Assembly (NCBI RefSeq): GCF_003340345.1
Contig: NZ_PPTQ01000005.1
Span: 88,322 to 152,321, forward strand
Reading direction: 5' to 3'
From: Paraeggerthella hongkongensis
GTDB lineage: Bacteria > Actinomycetota > Coriobacteriia > Coriobacteriales > Eggerthellaceae
DNA: 64,000 nucleotides
Position 1 is the first letter of the stretch; every line of letters begins with the position of its first letter. Both the position numbers and the translations under genes were made by a program. This document shows positions 52,870-62,791 of this stretch, piece by piece. Below the pieces are notes generated by a model. It was not told the origin of the DNA, ran no database searches, and saw nothing but the letters and a program-made list of their open reading frames with translations.

Positions 52870-53465
52870 AAAAGCTGTTCATCATCGGTGGAATGGGAGC
52901 CGGAAAGTCAACCGCTCGCAAAGCTCTTGTAGAACAGGGGCTGCCGAACGTCGACCTCGACAAGGTTGGCCACGACGTGCTTCTGTGGGATACGGTGAAG
53001 GCCGAGCTGACCGACACGTTCGGTGCTGACATCTTGGGAGAAGACGGCGAGATCGATCGCCGTGCTTTGGCGGCGAAGGCTTTCGTGAATCCTGCCGAGA
53101 CGCGCAAGCTCAACCGCATCACGCTGCCGCGTATCGAGGAAGCGTTCACCGACCGTATTGCCGAACTGGAACAAGAGGGCCACAAGGCGGTGGTCGTGGA
53201 GTATTCCGTGTTCAAGAATCGCCAAACCTCTCTGGCGTACGACGCCGACGTGGTCATGGCCGTTCTGGCTCCCATTGATATGCGCATCGAGCGGGCGGTG
53301 AAAAGCGGTTGGGACGAGGCCGACGTTCGCCGTCGCATAGCTCAGCAGATCACCGATGCCGATCGCATCGAAGCTGCCGACGTGGTGTTCAACAACGACG
53401 GCACCCCCGACGAGATGCGCAACAAGGTGCTTGCGTGGTGGGGGGAATATTCCCAGGAGCTGTAA
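52866..53465 (+). CDS. coaE: Dephospho-CoA kinase
   Basis: A 199-residue P-loop kinase of the last CoA step. Walker A GGMGAGKST lies at residues 8-16, the substrate region is NVDLDKVGHDVL, and the lid holds DMRIERAVKSGWDEADVRRRI. LITGGIG-like starts are usual in the family; IIGGMGAGKS is close. It starts in ATGA with mnmA. CoA made here also feeds the phosphopantetheine arm used by the NRPS operon. Confidence 0.92.
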   Translation: MKKLFIIGGMGAGKSTARKALVEQGLPNVDLDKVGHDVLLWDTVKAELTDTFGADILGEDGEIDRRALAAKAFVNPAETRKLNRITLPRIEEAFTDRIAELEQEGHKAVVVEYSVFKNRQTSLAYDADVVMAVLAPIDMRIERAVKSGWDEADVRRRIAQQITDADRIEAADVVFNNDGTPDEMRNKVLAWWGEYSQEL

Positions 53466-53571
53466 GCCTTTAACCAAAGCGGGACCGAGGGTGAGGTGGA
53501 AAGACGGTGAGACAGAGGGGTTGATGACTCGCCGGCCTTCCACCTCGCCTGCTTGTTCGAAGGGATCATAG

Positions 53572-55722
53572 ATGGCGCATCTTACGAATATCGAGGGCAT
53601 CGAAATGGAAGGCAAACTGCCGGAAGTGAGATTGTCCACCACCCCGTTCGAAGTGGTGTCTCCCTTCGAGCCGTCGGGCGACCAACCCCAAGCGATCGAG
53701 AAGTTGGCCAAAGGCGTGAACGACGGCCTTCGTTACCAAACGCTTCTCGGCGTGACCGGATCGGGCAAGACGTTCACCATGGCCAAGACCATCGAGGCCG
53801 TGCAGAAGCCCACGCTGGTCATGGCGCCGAACAAGACGCTGGCCGCCCAATTGGCAAGCGAGCTCAAAGAGTTCTTCCCCAACAACTCTGTGGTGTACTT
53901 CGTCAGCTACTACGATTACTACCAGCCGGAAGCGTACGTTCCTTCGTCGGACACGTTCATCGAGAAAGACGCCTCTATCAACGAAGAGGTGGAGAAGCTG
54001 CGGCATGCGGCAACGTCCGCGCTGCTGTCGCGGCGCGACTGTATCGTGGTCGCCTCGGTGTCGTGCATCTACGGCATTGGCAGCCCGATGGATTACGCGG
54101 GGATGGCCGTATTCGTGGACAAGCAGAAGGAAATGGATCGCGACCAGGTGATCCACGAGCTTATCGATATTCAGTACGATCGCAACGATTACGATTTGAA
54201 GCGCGGTACGTTCCGCGTGCGCGGCGACGCCCTCGACGTGTTTCCGCCGTACGCGGACAATCCCATCCGCATCGAGTTCTGGGGCGACGAGATAGAGGCC
54301 ATCGCCGAAATCGACAACGTGACGGGCGAGGTCGTCAACGAATTCGAAGCGCTGCCCATCTGGCCGGCGTCGCATTATGTGACCGCGCGCCCCAAGATGG
54401 ACCGCGCGCTGGGCACGATCCGCGACGAGCTGCGCGAGCGCTTGCAGCAGTTCAAGGAGGAAGGCAAGCTGCTGGAGGCTCAACGCTTGGAGATGCGCGT
54501 GGCGTACGATTTGGAGATGCTCGAAACCATGGGGTTCTGCTCGGGCATCGAGAACTATTCCCGCCACATGGACGGCCGCCAGCCGGGCGAGCCGCCGTAC
54601 ACCCTGATCGATTACTTCCCGAAAGACTTCCTCTGCATTATCGACGAGAGCCATGTGACCGTGCCCCAGATTCGCGGCATGCACGAAGGCGACCGCTCGC
54701 GCAAGATCACCTTGACCGAGCATGGGTTCCGTCTGCCTAGCTGCTTGGACAACCGTCCTTTGCGATTCGACGAGTTCGAGGACCGCGTTCCCCAGTTCGT
54801 GTACGTATCGGCTACGCCGGGCGACTACGAAGAGAAGGTCACGCAGCAGCAGGTCGAGCAGATCATTCGACCGACGGGGCTGCTTGATCCGGAGATCATC
54901 GTGCGCGGATCGGCTTCGCAGATCGACGACATCATCGACGAGGCGAAGGAGCGCGCTGCTCGCGACGAGCGCGTGCTCATTACCACGCTTACGAAGAAGA
55001 TGGCGGAAGATCTGACCGATCACTTGCTCGACCAGGGCGTGAACACGCGGTACATGCACTCGGACATCGCTACGCTTGAGCGCGTGGAGATCCTGCGCGA
55101 CCTGCGCCGCGGCGAATTCGACGTGCTGGTGGGCATCAACTTGCTGCGCGAGGGCTTGGACCTGCCGGAAGTGTCGCTTGTCGCCATCCTGGATGCCGAC
55201 AAAGAGGGATTCCTGCGCAACCATCGCTCCCTGATCCAGACCATCGGGCGCGCCGCCCGCAACGTGTCGGGCCAGGTGATCATGTACGCCGACAAGATCA
55301 CCGACTCCATGGCGCGCGCCATCGACGAGACGAAGCGCCGTCGCGCTATCCAGATGCAGTACAACGAAGATCACGGCATCGAGCCGCAGACCATTCGCAA
55401 GGCCATCAACGACATCATGAGCTACGTGACCGACGAGATGGGCAACACCACGGCGGAGCAGGTCAACAAGGAGCTGGCCGAGCTGTCGCGCGAGGAGGTC
55501 CTGCGCATCATATCGTCTATGGAAGACGACATGGCGGCGGCGTCCAAGAGCATGGACTTCGAGGAAGCCGCTCGTTTGCGCGATCAGGTGGTGAAGCTGC
55601 GCGCGCAGATCGAGGGGTCGAGCGAAGAGGACGTGCTCAAGGATCTCAAGAAGAGCGCGCGCAAGGGAAGCGCTTTCGGCAATCGCAAGAACGCAGCGTA
55701 CGGTTCAAGCCGAAGGTCCTAG
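53572..55722 (+). CDS. uvrB: Excinuclease ABC subunit B
   Basis: A 716-residue helicase-like nucleotide excision repair protein. Walker A GVTGSGKT, the beta-hairpin region [21 protein letters not shown], Walker B IIDESH, helicase motifs [17 protein letters not shown] and QTIGRAARN, and the C-terminal UVR motif ([26 protein letters not shown] in shape, near 650-680) are present. A basic tail ends the protein. ATG 53572 follows GAAGGG. uvrA and uvrC are not in the window. Confidence 0.97.
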   Translation: MAHLTNIEGIEMEGKLPEVRLSTTPFEVVSPFEPSGDQPQAIEKLAKGVNDGLRYQTLLGVTGSGKTFTMAKTIEAVQKPTLVMAPNKTLAAQLASELKEFFPNNSVVYFVSYYDYYQPEAYVPSSDTFIEKDASINEEVEKLRHAATSALLSRRDCIVVASVSCIYGIGSPMDYAGMAVFVDKQKEMDRDQVIHELIDIQYDRNDYDLKRGTFRVRGDALDVFPPYADNPIRIEFWGDEIEAIAEIDNVTGEVVNEFEALPIWPASHYVTARPKMDRALGTIRDELRERLQQFKEEGKLLEAQRLEMRVAYDLEMLETMGFCSGIENYSRHMDGRQPGEPPYTLIDYFPKDFLCIIDESHVTVPQIRGMHEGDRSRKITLTEHGFRLPSCLDNRPLRFDEFEDRVPQFVYVSATPGDYEEKVTQQQVEQIIRPTGLLDPEIIVRGSASQIDDIIDEAKERAARDERVLITTLTKKMAEDLTDHLLDQGVNTRYMHSDIATLERVEILRDLRRGEFDVLVGINLLREGLDLPEVSLVAILDADKEGFLRNHRSLIQTIGRAARNVSGQVIMYADKITDSMARAIDETKRRRAIQMQYNEDHGIEPQTIRKAINDIMSYVTDEMGNTTAEQVNKELAELSREEVLRIISSMEDDMAAASKSMDFEEAARLRDQVVKLRAQIEGSSEEDVLKDLKKSARKGSAFGNRKNAAYGSSRRS

Positions 55723-55748
55723 CGGGCCGCACGTTCGATGCGGGGTGT

Positions 55749-55784
55749 CGACCGTGGGCGAGGGATCGCCTTTGCCCACGGTCG
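55749..55784. terminator. Terminator between the converging uvrB and MFS genes
   Basis: CGACCGTGGGC (55749-55759) pairs perfectly with GCCCACGGTCG (55774-55784) around a 14-nt loop. It lies between the two stops and could serve both genes, although T tracts are weak. Confidence 0.6.
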
Positions 55785-55793
55785 CGGCATGCG

Positions 55794-57098
55794 CTACTCG
55801 GCGGTTTCTGCGTTCTGCGCCGCACCGCTGTCGCGCACGATGGTCGGCTTGTCGCTGTCGAGCGCTCGCACGCTTTTGGGCAGGTAGATCGCCAGGCCCA
55901 GAACCAGGCAGATCAGGCCGTCCACCACGAAGAACGGTGCAACGCCGATGGATTCGGCCAGCACGCCGCCGAACGCGATTCCCACGGGAGAGGCCAGGCC
56001 CATGGCCGCCATGGCCAGGCCCAGCACGCGACCTGTTTTCTCTTCAGGGGTGTTGCGCTGGATGAGCGTGATGAGCGGGCCGTTGAACCAGGCGCACGCG
56101 ACCGCCATTGCGGCGCACAGCACGACGAACGCCCAGAACATGGTGGGTGCAAGGAATCCGCATGCCATGGTGGTCGCGCCCACGATGAAGGCCGCGATCC
56201 CGATCAAAAGGGCAAGCCGCTTGCCGCCGCCCCAGATCATGAGGATGGCCGACCCTATGATCATGCCCACGCCGAACGATGCTTCCACGATGGACGCCGC
56301 GTAGCCGTCTCCGCCGAAATGGTCGAACGTCATAAGCGGGAAGATCGCGCCGAGCGGGGCGAAGGTGACCATGCCGATCGTGACGCCGGCAATCAGGATG
56401 ACCAGGCCGCGATTGGCCGACAGGGCCTTCCACCCGTCGCGCATGTTCGCGAGTACGTGCTGGTCTTTCGCGGACTCGTCGACAACCGTGGGTATCTTCA
56501 CCAGGGCCAGCCCGGCAACGGCCAAAAGCGCTCCCAGGAAGTCCAGGAACATGACCGAGTGGAATCCGAACGTGGTGTACAGGAAGATGCCGAACGCAGG
56601 CGCGCCGATGGACGCTACGGAAATGAGCAGCTGGTCAAGCGTGTTGATGCGCAGCAGGTGCTTCTCCGGCACGAGCAGCGGCATGGCCGCCATCATGGCC
56701 GGCCCGTGGAACGCCTGCCCGACGCTGCGCGCGATGACCAGCACCATGAGCAGGCCGAACGAAACCTGGCCGAACAAAATGACGAAGCCCAGGCCAAGCG
56801 ATATGATGCCGATGCCCAGATCGGCTGCGATCATGACGGTTTTCCGGTTGTACTTGTCTGCTATCACGCCGCCGAAAGGCGAAAGAAGCCCTTGCGGCAG
56901 GTAGGCGCAGATGGCTGCGGCGGACAGCATGATGGCGCTGCCGGTGGTTTCGGTGATGTACCAGATCACCGCGTATCCTGCGGCGTAGCTGGTGATCATC
57001 GAGGCGGCCTGCCCGGCCCAGATGGTGGCGATGATGGCAAGCCATCGTTTGGGAAGCGGTTGCCCGCCTGCGCTCATGAGCGCGGTTGATTCGGTCAT
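55794..57098 (-). CDS. MFS transporter, probable drug or metabolite exporter
   Basis: A 434-residue carrier with twelve helices. The cytoplasmic loop 2-3 signature is LLSPFGGVIADKYNRKTVMIAAD, and GRVLGLAMAAMGLASPVGIAFGGVLAESIG resembles the MFS_3 group of enterobactin/macrolide exporters. ATG 57098 follows AAGGAG; an open frame reaches further upstream but has no ribosome site and crosses the operator palindromes. The substrate is unknown. Two related palindromes upstream suggest inducible control. Confidence 0.9.
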   Translation of the reverse strand: MTESTALMSAGGQPLPKRWLAIIATIWAGQAASMITSYAAGYAVIWYITETTGSAIMLSAAAICAYLPQGLLSPFGGVIADKYNRKTVMIAADLGIGIISLGLGFVILFGQVSFGLLMVLVIARSVGQAFHGPAMMAAMPLLVPEKHLLRINTLDQLLISVASIGAPAFGIFLYTTFGFHSVMFLDFLGALLAVAGLALVKIPTVVDESAKDQHVLANMRDGWKALSANRGLVILIAGVTIGMVTFAPLGAIFPLMTFDHFGGDGYAASIVEASFGVGMIIGSAILMIWGGGKRLALLIGIAAFIVGATTMACGFLAPTMFWAFVVLCAAMAVACAWFNGPLITLIQRNTPEEKTGRVLGLAMAAMGLASPVGIAFGGVLAESIGVAPFFVVDGLICLVLGLAIYLPKSVRALDSDKPTIVRDSGAAQNAETAE

Positions 57099-57434
57099 AA
57101 GGATGCTCCTTGATAGTGGTGTGCTGAATTGATGATGCGGTAGCGCATGCGGTTGCGCTACCAATTTTGCATGGAATCGGGACGAAACGAGCGCAACGAC
57201 AAGTTGCGCTTGCACGCATCATGAGAATGATGCAGGAATCGCAAGGCGATTTGCTAGTAGATTTGTCCCGCCATCAAAACAGAGCTCCTAGAAATTTGAT
57301 CAGAATCGCGGCGATCAGTGTAACATACGTGACGTGATTGGCCAACAGGGGCGTTTGCGGGCGAAAGGTGCCGAGCGACCTGCCTTTACGGCTTCCCTGT
57401 GCTTTTCGCTCACGCCGCGCTGGCGCGTTTGAAG
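57099..57434 (-). other. 336-bp intergenic region between the GH25 gene and the MFS gene
   Basis: It contains the operator palindromes near the MFS start. The part nearest the GH25 stop (57300-57434) shows no terminator, promoter or gene that I can support. Confidence 0.5.
57139..57210. promoter_or_regulatory. Repeated palindromic operator upstream of the MFS gene
   Basis: GGTAGCGCA-n6-TGCGCTACC (57139-57162) and AGCGCAAC-n5-GTTGCGCT (57190-57210) share the half site AGCGCA/TGCGCT and are centred about 50 bp apart, roughly five helical turns. They sit 40-110 bp before the MFS start. No regulator gene is adjacent. Confidence 0.6.
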
Positions 57435-58328
57435 CTACAGCGCTTCGGTCATGCGCAGGTTGAGGTCGACCGACGTGCTGATTCCTGCGACGGTGCCGCC
57501 GTTGGTGTACTGCCACAGGGCGAAGTCGAAACGCGCCCGCGGCACGGCGGCGTCGTATTCCGCAAACCAGATGGGCCGGTTTCCCAGCGCAGTTCGGTCG
57601 TAGCGCGCCATATCCCCGTTGTTTCCGTAGATCATGGTCTTGTACCCAGCGGCTTCAAGGCGCTCGCAAAACGCGATCGCCGCGGCAGTGAGCGTGCCTT
57701 TGTCCAGGTTGTTGGCGCGTCCGTTGGGATCCGCCACGGGCTCATGGTCGAATGCAACGGGAAGTTCAAGGGCGCGCCCGTTGAGTTGGGCCAGCACGAA
57801 CTCCGCTTCTTCGACGGCTTCGGCAGTGTTCACTGCCTGCGAGAAGAAGTATGCTCCCGTTTGGAGCCCTGCGGCTTGCGCGCCGCGCACGTTCTCGTCG
57901 AAGCGGGCATCGGCGGACAAGCCCCCTTGAGTGTACCCGCGGTTTCCTATGCGCACGAAAGCGAAATCGATGCCGTCTGCAGCTACCGCATTCCAATCTA
58001 TGAAGCCTTGATGATCGGAGACATCGACGCCAACCTGGGATTTCAACGATCCTCCCGGACGATACGCCAGGCGGTCGCCGGTACGTTCAAGGCTGCTCCA
58101 ATCGTAGGGGCTTACGTACTCTGCGTTTTTCGGGGCGCTTTCTGGAGCCGTGCATTGTCCCAGGCCCACAAGCATCCCTACGAACAGAAGCCCTGCAAGC
58201 ATGACGAGCAGGACGCCGACCAGGGGGCTTTTCCTTGCATGCCGAGAAGAGCTGCGGGGCGCAGGCGCGTACGTTGCGGCGTGACGAGGCTTGCCGTGGC
58301 TGCGGCGCTTGTTGGTTCGAGGTTTCAT
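57435..58328 (-). CDS. GH25-family muramidase, membrane-anchored
   Basis: A 297-residue protein: basic cytosolic N-terminus, one membrane helix (about 34-56), then a GH25 lysozyme domain. Marks: GVDVSDHQGFIDW, IDFAFVRIGNRGYTQGGL, the acidic pair in FDHEPV (usually FDWE), KTMIYGNN, IWFAEYD and FALWQYTNGG. It should cut peptidoglycan between N-acetylmuramic acid and N-acetylglucosamine outside the membrane. It is followed upstream, on the same strand, by a glycan-polymerising transferase gene. Confidence 0.92.
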   Translation of the reverse strand: MKPRTNKRRSHGKPRHAATYAPAPRSSSRHARKSPLVGVLLVMLAGLLFVGMLVGLGQCTAPESAPKNAEYVSPYDWSSLERTGDRLAYRPGGSLKSQVGVDVSDHQGFIDWNAVAADGIDFAFVRIGNRGYTQGGLSADARFDENVRGAQAAGLQTGAYFFSQAVNTAEAVEEAEFVLAQLNGRALELPVAFDHEPVADPNGRANNLDKGTLTAAAIAFCERLEAAGYKTMIYGNNGDMARYDRTALGNRPIWFAEYDAAVPRARFDFALWQYTNGGTVAGISTSVDLNLRMTEAL

Positions 58329-58427
58329 GCGGGTATCCTACCAGAGGCTGTTGCGAGCATTGCGCGCGCAGCGACGATCGCGCGACGACTACAGAACTTG
58401 CTGTTGTTGCCGCGGGCGCGGGCCCGG

Positions 58428-59174
58428 CTATGCGGGGATCGTCATTGCTTTCGGCGTTACGGCTGACAGCGTGGGCCGCGCGGACAGGTGTTGGGCGCGC
58501 GCTTGATCCAGGTAGTCGTATCTGACCAGCTTGCGCAGCACTTCCTGTTGGCGCTGGCGGGCAAGGTCGGGGTTTTTGGCGGGGGAGTAGACGGAAGGAG
58601 CGTTCGGTATGCCTGCCAGCATGGCGCACTCGTCTTCGGTTAGCTGACCGGGCTGTTTTCCGAAGTATCCCATGCTTGCGTTCCCGATTCCCTCGTACCC
58701 GTTGCCGAAGTAAATCGAGTTTACGTACAGTTCCAAGATCTTCCGTTTGGAGAAATGGCTTTCCATGGTGAAGGCCATGAGCGTTTCGGCCAGCTTGCGC
58801 TCGAGCGTTTGCTCCTGCGTGAAGTACTGGTTTTTAGCCAGCTGCTGCGTGATGGTGCTGCCGCCTTCCACTACGGATCGCGCCTTGATGTTGTTGACCA
58901 GCGCTCGCCCGGTGGCTATAACGTCGAAGCCGGGATGCGCGTAAAAGCGATGATCCTCTACTGCAACAACGGCCTGCAGGTACAGATCGGGCAGTTTATC
59001 GAGGGAAGTGAATCCCTGCTCGCTCTCGATAGCCGTCGCCATATCGTCGAGGCTTTGAGACTCGAGTGCGGTTCGGTACAGGTTGAATCCTCGTGCTGCG
59101 AAGAATGCGGTTGCAAGTACTCCTAGGATAAGCGCGAGAGCGAGCGATCGTTTGAAGAGCGTTCCAGCGGTCAT
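58428..59174 (-). CDS. mtgA: Monofunctional peptidoglycan glycosyltransferase (GT51)
   Basis: A 248-residue protein with one N-terminal helix (about 7-28) and a GT51 domain only. Catalytic Glu lies in AVVAVEDHRFYAHPGFD; further motifs are EGGSTITQQLAKNQYF, RKLAETLMAF, KRKILELYVNSIYFGNG and LAGIPNAPSVYSP. There is no transpeptidase domain. It polymerises lipid II into glycan strands. ATG 59174 follows AAGGAG; an upstream start (59210) adds 12 polar residues. A TATAAA box lies just upstream on the minus strand. Confidence 0.92.
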   Translation of the reverse strand: MTAGTLFKRSLALALILGVLATAFFAARGFNLYRTALESQSLDDMATAIESEQGFTSLDKLPDLYLQAVVAVEDHRFYAHPGFDVIATGRALVNNIKARSVVEGGSTITQQLAKNQYFTQEQTLERKLAETLMAFTMESHFSKRKILELYVNSIYFGNGYEGIGNASMGYFGKQPGQLTEDECAMLAGIPNAPSVYSPAKNPDLARQRQQEVLRKLVRYDYLDQARAQHLSARPTLSAVTPKAMTIPA

Positions 59175-59309
59175 GCCCGGCTCCTTTCGATGCGGTGATC
59201 GGGACTCCATTCTTTATACCAGCCAACTCTTAAGGCTTTCTTACCGACCGCTTGCCCCTCCCTTACATTCCTGAAAGGGGAGGTCTGCCTTAAATTCAGG
59301 GGCATAGGC

Positions 59310-59315
59310 TATACT
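59310..59315 (+). promoter_or_regulatory. Minus-10 box of the Rrf2 gene
   Basis: TATACT about 94 bp before ATG 59409. A GGAGG word at 59337 precedes an in-frame GTG at 59346, which I reject as the start because the family begins at VSTKGRYALR. Confidence 0.4.
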
Positions 59316-59408
59316 TACCTCATTGCATGTATTTACGGAGGCGGCGTGCCAGCTAGTCCTTGGCAGTGGTACGTCGGGGGGACTCGAGTAAAGGACGGTG
59401 GAGCGAAC

Positions 59409-59816
59409 ATGATGGTTTCGACGAAGGGACGCTACGCTCTGCGTCTTATGATCGATATAGCGAAACAGGGAGAAGTCGGGTCGCTCGTAACCATGAGGCA
59501 GGCGGCGGAGCGCGAGGGTTTGTCCGTCAAGTATCTTGAGCAGCTAGGTGGCGCTTTGGTGAAGGCCGACGTGCTCAAAAGCGTGCGAGGCGTGAGCGGC
59601 GGCTACCTGCTTGCGCGTCCGGCGGATGAGATTACCGTTGGAGACATCTTGCGGGCCACCGAGGGAAGCTCGGCTCCCGTTGCCTGCGTTGAAGACTCGG
59701 AGCATTGCGAGCGGAGCAGCGGTTGCTCGGCGCGGGAATTTTGGATCGGGCTGGATCGCGCGATCGAGTCGTACGCCGACAGCGTGAAGCTGTCGACTTT
59801 GGCGAAGCGCCCGTAA
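59409..59816 (+). CDS. Rrf2-family transcription regulator, probably iron-sulfur binding
   Basis: A 135-residue winged-helix regulator starting MMVSTKGRYALRLMIDIA. HTH: TMRQAAEREGLSVKYLEQLGGALVKADVLKSVRGVSGGY. Three Cys in ACVEDSEHCERSSGCSA (spacing C-x6-C-x5-C) match the cluster-binding loop of IscR-type members closely (C-x5-C-x5-C). It may therefore sense iron-sulfur status or redox. No isc or suf genes are next to it. Its stop is 14 bp from the converging ABC permease stop. Confidence 0.88.
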   Translation: MMVSTKGRYALRLMIDIAKQGEVGSLVTMRQAAEREGLSVKYLEQLGGALVKADVLKSVRGVSGGYLLARPADEITVGDILRATEGSSAPVACVEDSEHCERSSGCSAREFWIGLDRAIESYADSVKLSTLAKRP

Positions 59817-59830
59817 AGTCGGCGGATCCG

Positions 59831-60526
59831 CTAGAAGCTGCGCCGCTCGTAGAGTTGCGCAGCAACGGAAGCCGATCCGACGTACCACGTGGCTCCTAGG
59901 GCAACGAGGCTTGCCGAAAGCAGCAGGATTTGGCTTGAAGATCCCTCAAGGGCGGGCGCGCCGATAGCGAGCAGGTTCAGGCCGGACGGACCCAAAGCCT
60001 GTGGAATCAATGCGAGCGCCAGTACGAAGATCGCGGGTGCGTACTTCAGCGCTCCCTCGTAACCGAAGCGCAGGTTGAGTGGCATCATCACGCCCAGAGC
60101 GAAGGCGGCGAATGCAACAGCGCTTGCGCAGCAGAGCGCGAGGGAGGCGAAATCGAACGATGCGGCCTCCCTCAGCAGGGAAAGCCCGGGAAATACGCTG
60201 GTGGCTAAACATCCCGCTGCATACGCGAGCGCGCCGGTGGCGACGCTTGCCGCCGTGACCGCCGCAAGGGCGGCGTAGCGGCCGTCTACGACGTTTTTGC
60301 GCGATAGCGGAAGGGCGAGGCGCGGTCCCTCCCATCCAGATGCGCTCTCCGTGAGGAAAAGGGCGCTGCATGTCATGATTGGGTTGGCGATTGCAACGTA
60401 TATGACAATCAGGGGGATGTTTCCCACGATGACCGAAGTGACGAAGGTGATCAGCATCCAGCACGCGGTCATGCGAACCAGCCTATCTTTCATGATGATG
60501 AGATCGGATAGCATCGCTGCCTTCAT
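59831..60526 (-). CDS. ABC-2 type permease, second copy
   Basis: A 231-residue membrane protein with about six helices. It is a clear paralogue of the gene upstream: both start MLSDLxI and share RLALPLSRKxVxxGRYA. ATG 60526 follows AAGGAG. It is the last gene of a gntR-ATPase-permease-permease operon, so the two permeases probably form a heterodimer. The substrate is unknown; YtrA-type systems in other bacteria respond to cell-wall antibiotics or peptides. Confidence 0.85.
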   Translation of the reverse strand: MKAAMLSDLIIMKDRLVRMTACWMLITFVTSVIVGNIPLIVIYVAIANPIMTCSALFLTESASGWEGPRLALPLSRKNVVDGRYAALAAVTAASVATGALAYAAGCLATSVFPGLSLLREAASFDFASLALCCASAVAFAAFALGVMMPLNLRFGYEGALKYAPAIFVLALALIPQALGPSGLNLLAIGAPALEGSSSQILLLSASLVALGATWYVGSASVAAQLYERRSF

Positions 60527-60585
60527 AAGCGCGGCTCCTTTCCGAAGGGGGCTGCTCGAACGGCAGCCCCGGTACGGTTCCCGCT

Positions 60586-61284
60586 TTACAATTCGCGTCG
60601 TTCGTACAGCTTGATAGACAGTGCGCACGATGCTGCATAGAGGGCTGCGGCAGCGGCCACCACGATACCGGCCATTCCCAGCGTTCCCTCGGGCGTTTGC
60701 ACCCAGCTTGCAAGGTTGGCGAGGAATTGGGGAGCCTCGCTGTTGCCGCCTGCCGTGAACAGGAAGAACACGCCGAAGAAAATGATCAGGGGCGCGAATC
60801 GAACCGCTTTCGTCATGCCGAAACGCGCGACCATGGGCAGCACGACGGACAGCATGACTACGATGATGGCGATGCCCAGGATGCTTGCCAAAACGATGGC
60901 CTGCCACGAGAAGTTCACCATGAGCGCAGCTAGCTGCGGCACGTTCGGGAGCAGCGTTGCTGCAATGATGACCAGGCCCGTGGTAACGATGCCCGTCATG
61001 AATCCGACTATCGCGATCACCGCGAAGCTCGCGTAGCGTCCGGTGATGACGTGTTTGCGGGATAGCGGCAGCGCCAGCCTAAACTGCTCCCAGCCCCCGC
61101 GTTCGTCGAAGGCCAGTATGGTGAACGCTACGGAAAACGGGGTCATTGCCGCGATGGCGGGCGCGATCACGTAGATGTTCTCCATCATGATGCACATAAA
61201 TATGCCCACGACGATACCGAGTCCCACCTGCGGTATCAAGTATTTCTTCGCGATCAGAAGATCGGACAGGAGCATGGCGTTCAC
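60586..61284 (-). CDS. ABC-2 type permease, first copy
   Basis: A 232-residue permease with about six helices, paralogous to the next gene (RLALPLSRKHVITGRYASF against RLALPLSRKNVVDGRYAAL). GTG 61284 follows GAAGGGGG and overlaps the ATPase stop by four bases (GTGA), so the two are translationally coupled. It probably forms the membrane part of the exporter with its paralogue. Confidence 0.85.
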   Translation of the reverse strand: MNAMLLSDLLIAKKYLIPQVGLGIVVGIFMCIMMENIYVIAPAIAAMTPFSVAFTILAFDERGGWEQFRLALPLSRKHVITGRYASFAVIAIVGFMTGIVTTGLVIIAATLLPNVPQLAALMVNFSWQAIVLASILGIAIIVVMLSVVLPMVARFGMTKAVRFAPLIIFFGVFFLFTAGGNSEAPQFLANLASWVQTPEGTLGMAGIVVAAAAALYAASCALSIKLYERREL

Positions 61285-62168
61285 AGTATTTCCCCCTTCA
61301 GCATGAGGCTCATGTACGAATCGATGTCGGCGCGCTCCATCACGACGCCGCGGAAGTTCTCGGCGAAGGCGAACCGATCGGGCACCAGCACCGAGGTGCC
61401 GTACGCGTTGCGGGCGTAGTGCAGGCTTCCCGGTGCGTACAACCCGCTGTCCGCTATGGCGGCGAATTCGGACGCGCGGCACTGAGCGATGCCTGCCTGA
61501 TGGACGATGGTGTCCTTTTCGATGGAGAACACGATGCGTCCCTCGTCGATGCACACGATGTAGTCGGCAATCTTTTCCAGGTCGCTGGTGATATGGCTGG
61601 ACATCAGGATGCCGTGGTTCTCGTCGGCCATGAAAGCGCGCAAGGTGTCGAGCGTTTCGTCGCGTGCCATCGGATCCAGACCGGCGGTTGCTTCGTCCAA
61701 GATGAGCAGATCGGCGTCGTGGGAGAGCGCGCATGCCAAAGACAGCTTCATGCTCATGCCGCGCGAGAGGTCCTTCACCGTCTTGCTCGGAGGAAGTTCG
61801 AACTGCTTGATGCGTTCGCGAAAGCCCGCGGCGTCCCATGCGCGGTAGCTTACGGACATGAGCTTGCCCACGGCTTCGACCGTCAGCTCCTCGGGGAAGG
61901 AGCAAGTGTCGAATACCACGCCAATGCGCTGTTTCAACTCGGCGAGACGCTTGGAGGGAGCCCCTATGGTTTCTTCGCCGAACAGGGCAATCTGCCCGTT
62001 GTCGGGCCTGGTCAAGCCAAGAATGGATTTAATGGTGGTAGTTTTGCCGGCTCCATTGCTGCCGATGAATCCCACTACGCTGCCCGAAGGCACGCGCAGG
62101 CTCACGTCCTGCAGGTCGAAGCCGTCGTAGTGCTTCGAGAGGCTTTGTATGTTCAAAAGGTCGTTCAT
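61281..62168 (-). CDS. ABC transporter ATP-binding protein
   Basis: A 295-residue ATPase: Walker A GSNGAGKTTT, Q-loop region IGVVFDTCSFP, signature LSRGMSMKLSLACAL (a variant of LSGGQ seen in YtrB-type subunits), Walker B LLILDEATAGLDP and H-loop MSSHI. The last about 80 residues are a regulatory tail. It powers the two downstream permeases and lies 48 bp after the GntR regulator. Confidence 0.92.
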   Translation of the reverse strand: MNDLLNIQSLSKHYDGFDLQDVSLRVPSGSVVGFIGSNGAGKTTTIKSILGLTRPDNGQIALFGEETIGAPSKRLAELKQRIGVVFDTCSFPEELTVEAVGKLMSVSYRAWDAAGFRERIKQFELPPSKTVKDLSRGMSMKLSLACALSHDADLLILDEATAGLDPMARDETLDTLRAFMADENHGILMSSHITSDLEKIADYIVCIDEGRIVFSIEKDTIVHQAGIAQCRASEFAAIADSGLYAPGSLHYARNAYGTSVLVPDRFAFAENFRGVVMERADIDSYMSLMLKGEIL

Positions 62169-62216
62169 CAGTCGTCACTTTCGGTCGTGTGCGATGCTCG
62201 CTCGTTTCGGATGCGT

Positions 62217-62597
62217 CTAGATGTTGTCGCTTGCCACCAGGTCGAGCATGTCATGCAGCTCTGCGAGGCTTACGCCAGAGTCCCGCGCCTCGCTCGCTGC
62301 CTTCGCCAGCAGGTCTTCGATATGGCGAAGACGCTCTTCGCGCAGCAGCTCCATGTTGCCGCCCGCTACGAAGCTGCCCTTGCCCTGCACCGTTTCGACG
62401 AATCCTTGCGATTCGAGGTCGGCATAGGCGCGCTTCGTAGTGATGACGCTGATGTGCAGGTCGTTCGCCAGCGCGCGAATCGAAGGAAGCTGCTGGCCTT
62501 CTGCGAGCTCGCCTGCCAAGATGAGGCTTTTCAGCTGGCTGGTGATCTGCTCGTAGATGGGCTTGTCGCTTGCGTTTGAGATGATGATGTCCAACAT
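62217..62597 (-). CDS. GntR-family regulator, YtrA subfamily
   Basis: A 126-residue repressor: winged helix (PIYEQITSQLKSLILAGELAEGQQLPSIRALANDLHISVITTKRAYADLESQGFVETVQGKGSFV in pattern) with only a short helical tail, the size of the YtrA subfamily. ATG 62597 is preceded closely by CAGGAG. It heads the ABC operon and probably represses it. A matching palindrome lies about 200 bp upstream. Its ligand is unknown. Confidence 0.9.
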   Translation of the reverse strand: MLDIIISNASDKPIYEQITSQLKSLILAGELAEGQQLPSIRALANDLHISVITTKRAYADLESQGFVETVQGKGSFVAGGNMELLREERLRHIEDLLAKAASEARDSGVSLAELHDMLDLVASDNI

Positions 62598-62791
62598 CGC
62601 TCCTGTTCCAGTTCGTATTCGCCGCGGGATTGCCTGCAGCGAAGTGGTGCGCGGATGCTCGGGCGTCCCCGGAGCATCCGGGTGGCGCGCTGCAGCGTCC
62701 TGTCGCGCGCCGGGAGGTCGCAAGCACGTTCCTTGCTGGCTCCGTCGGGCTTCGCCTCTGCATGTTCGATGGTGTGCGTAGCGAACTGTAC

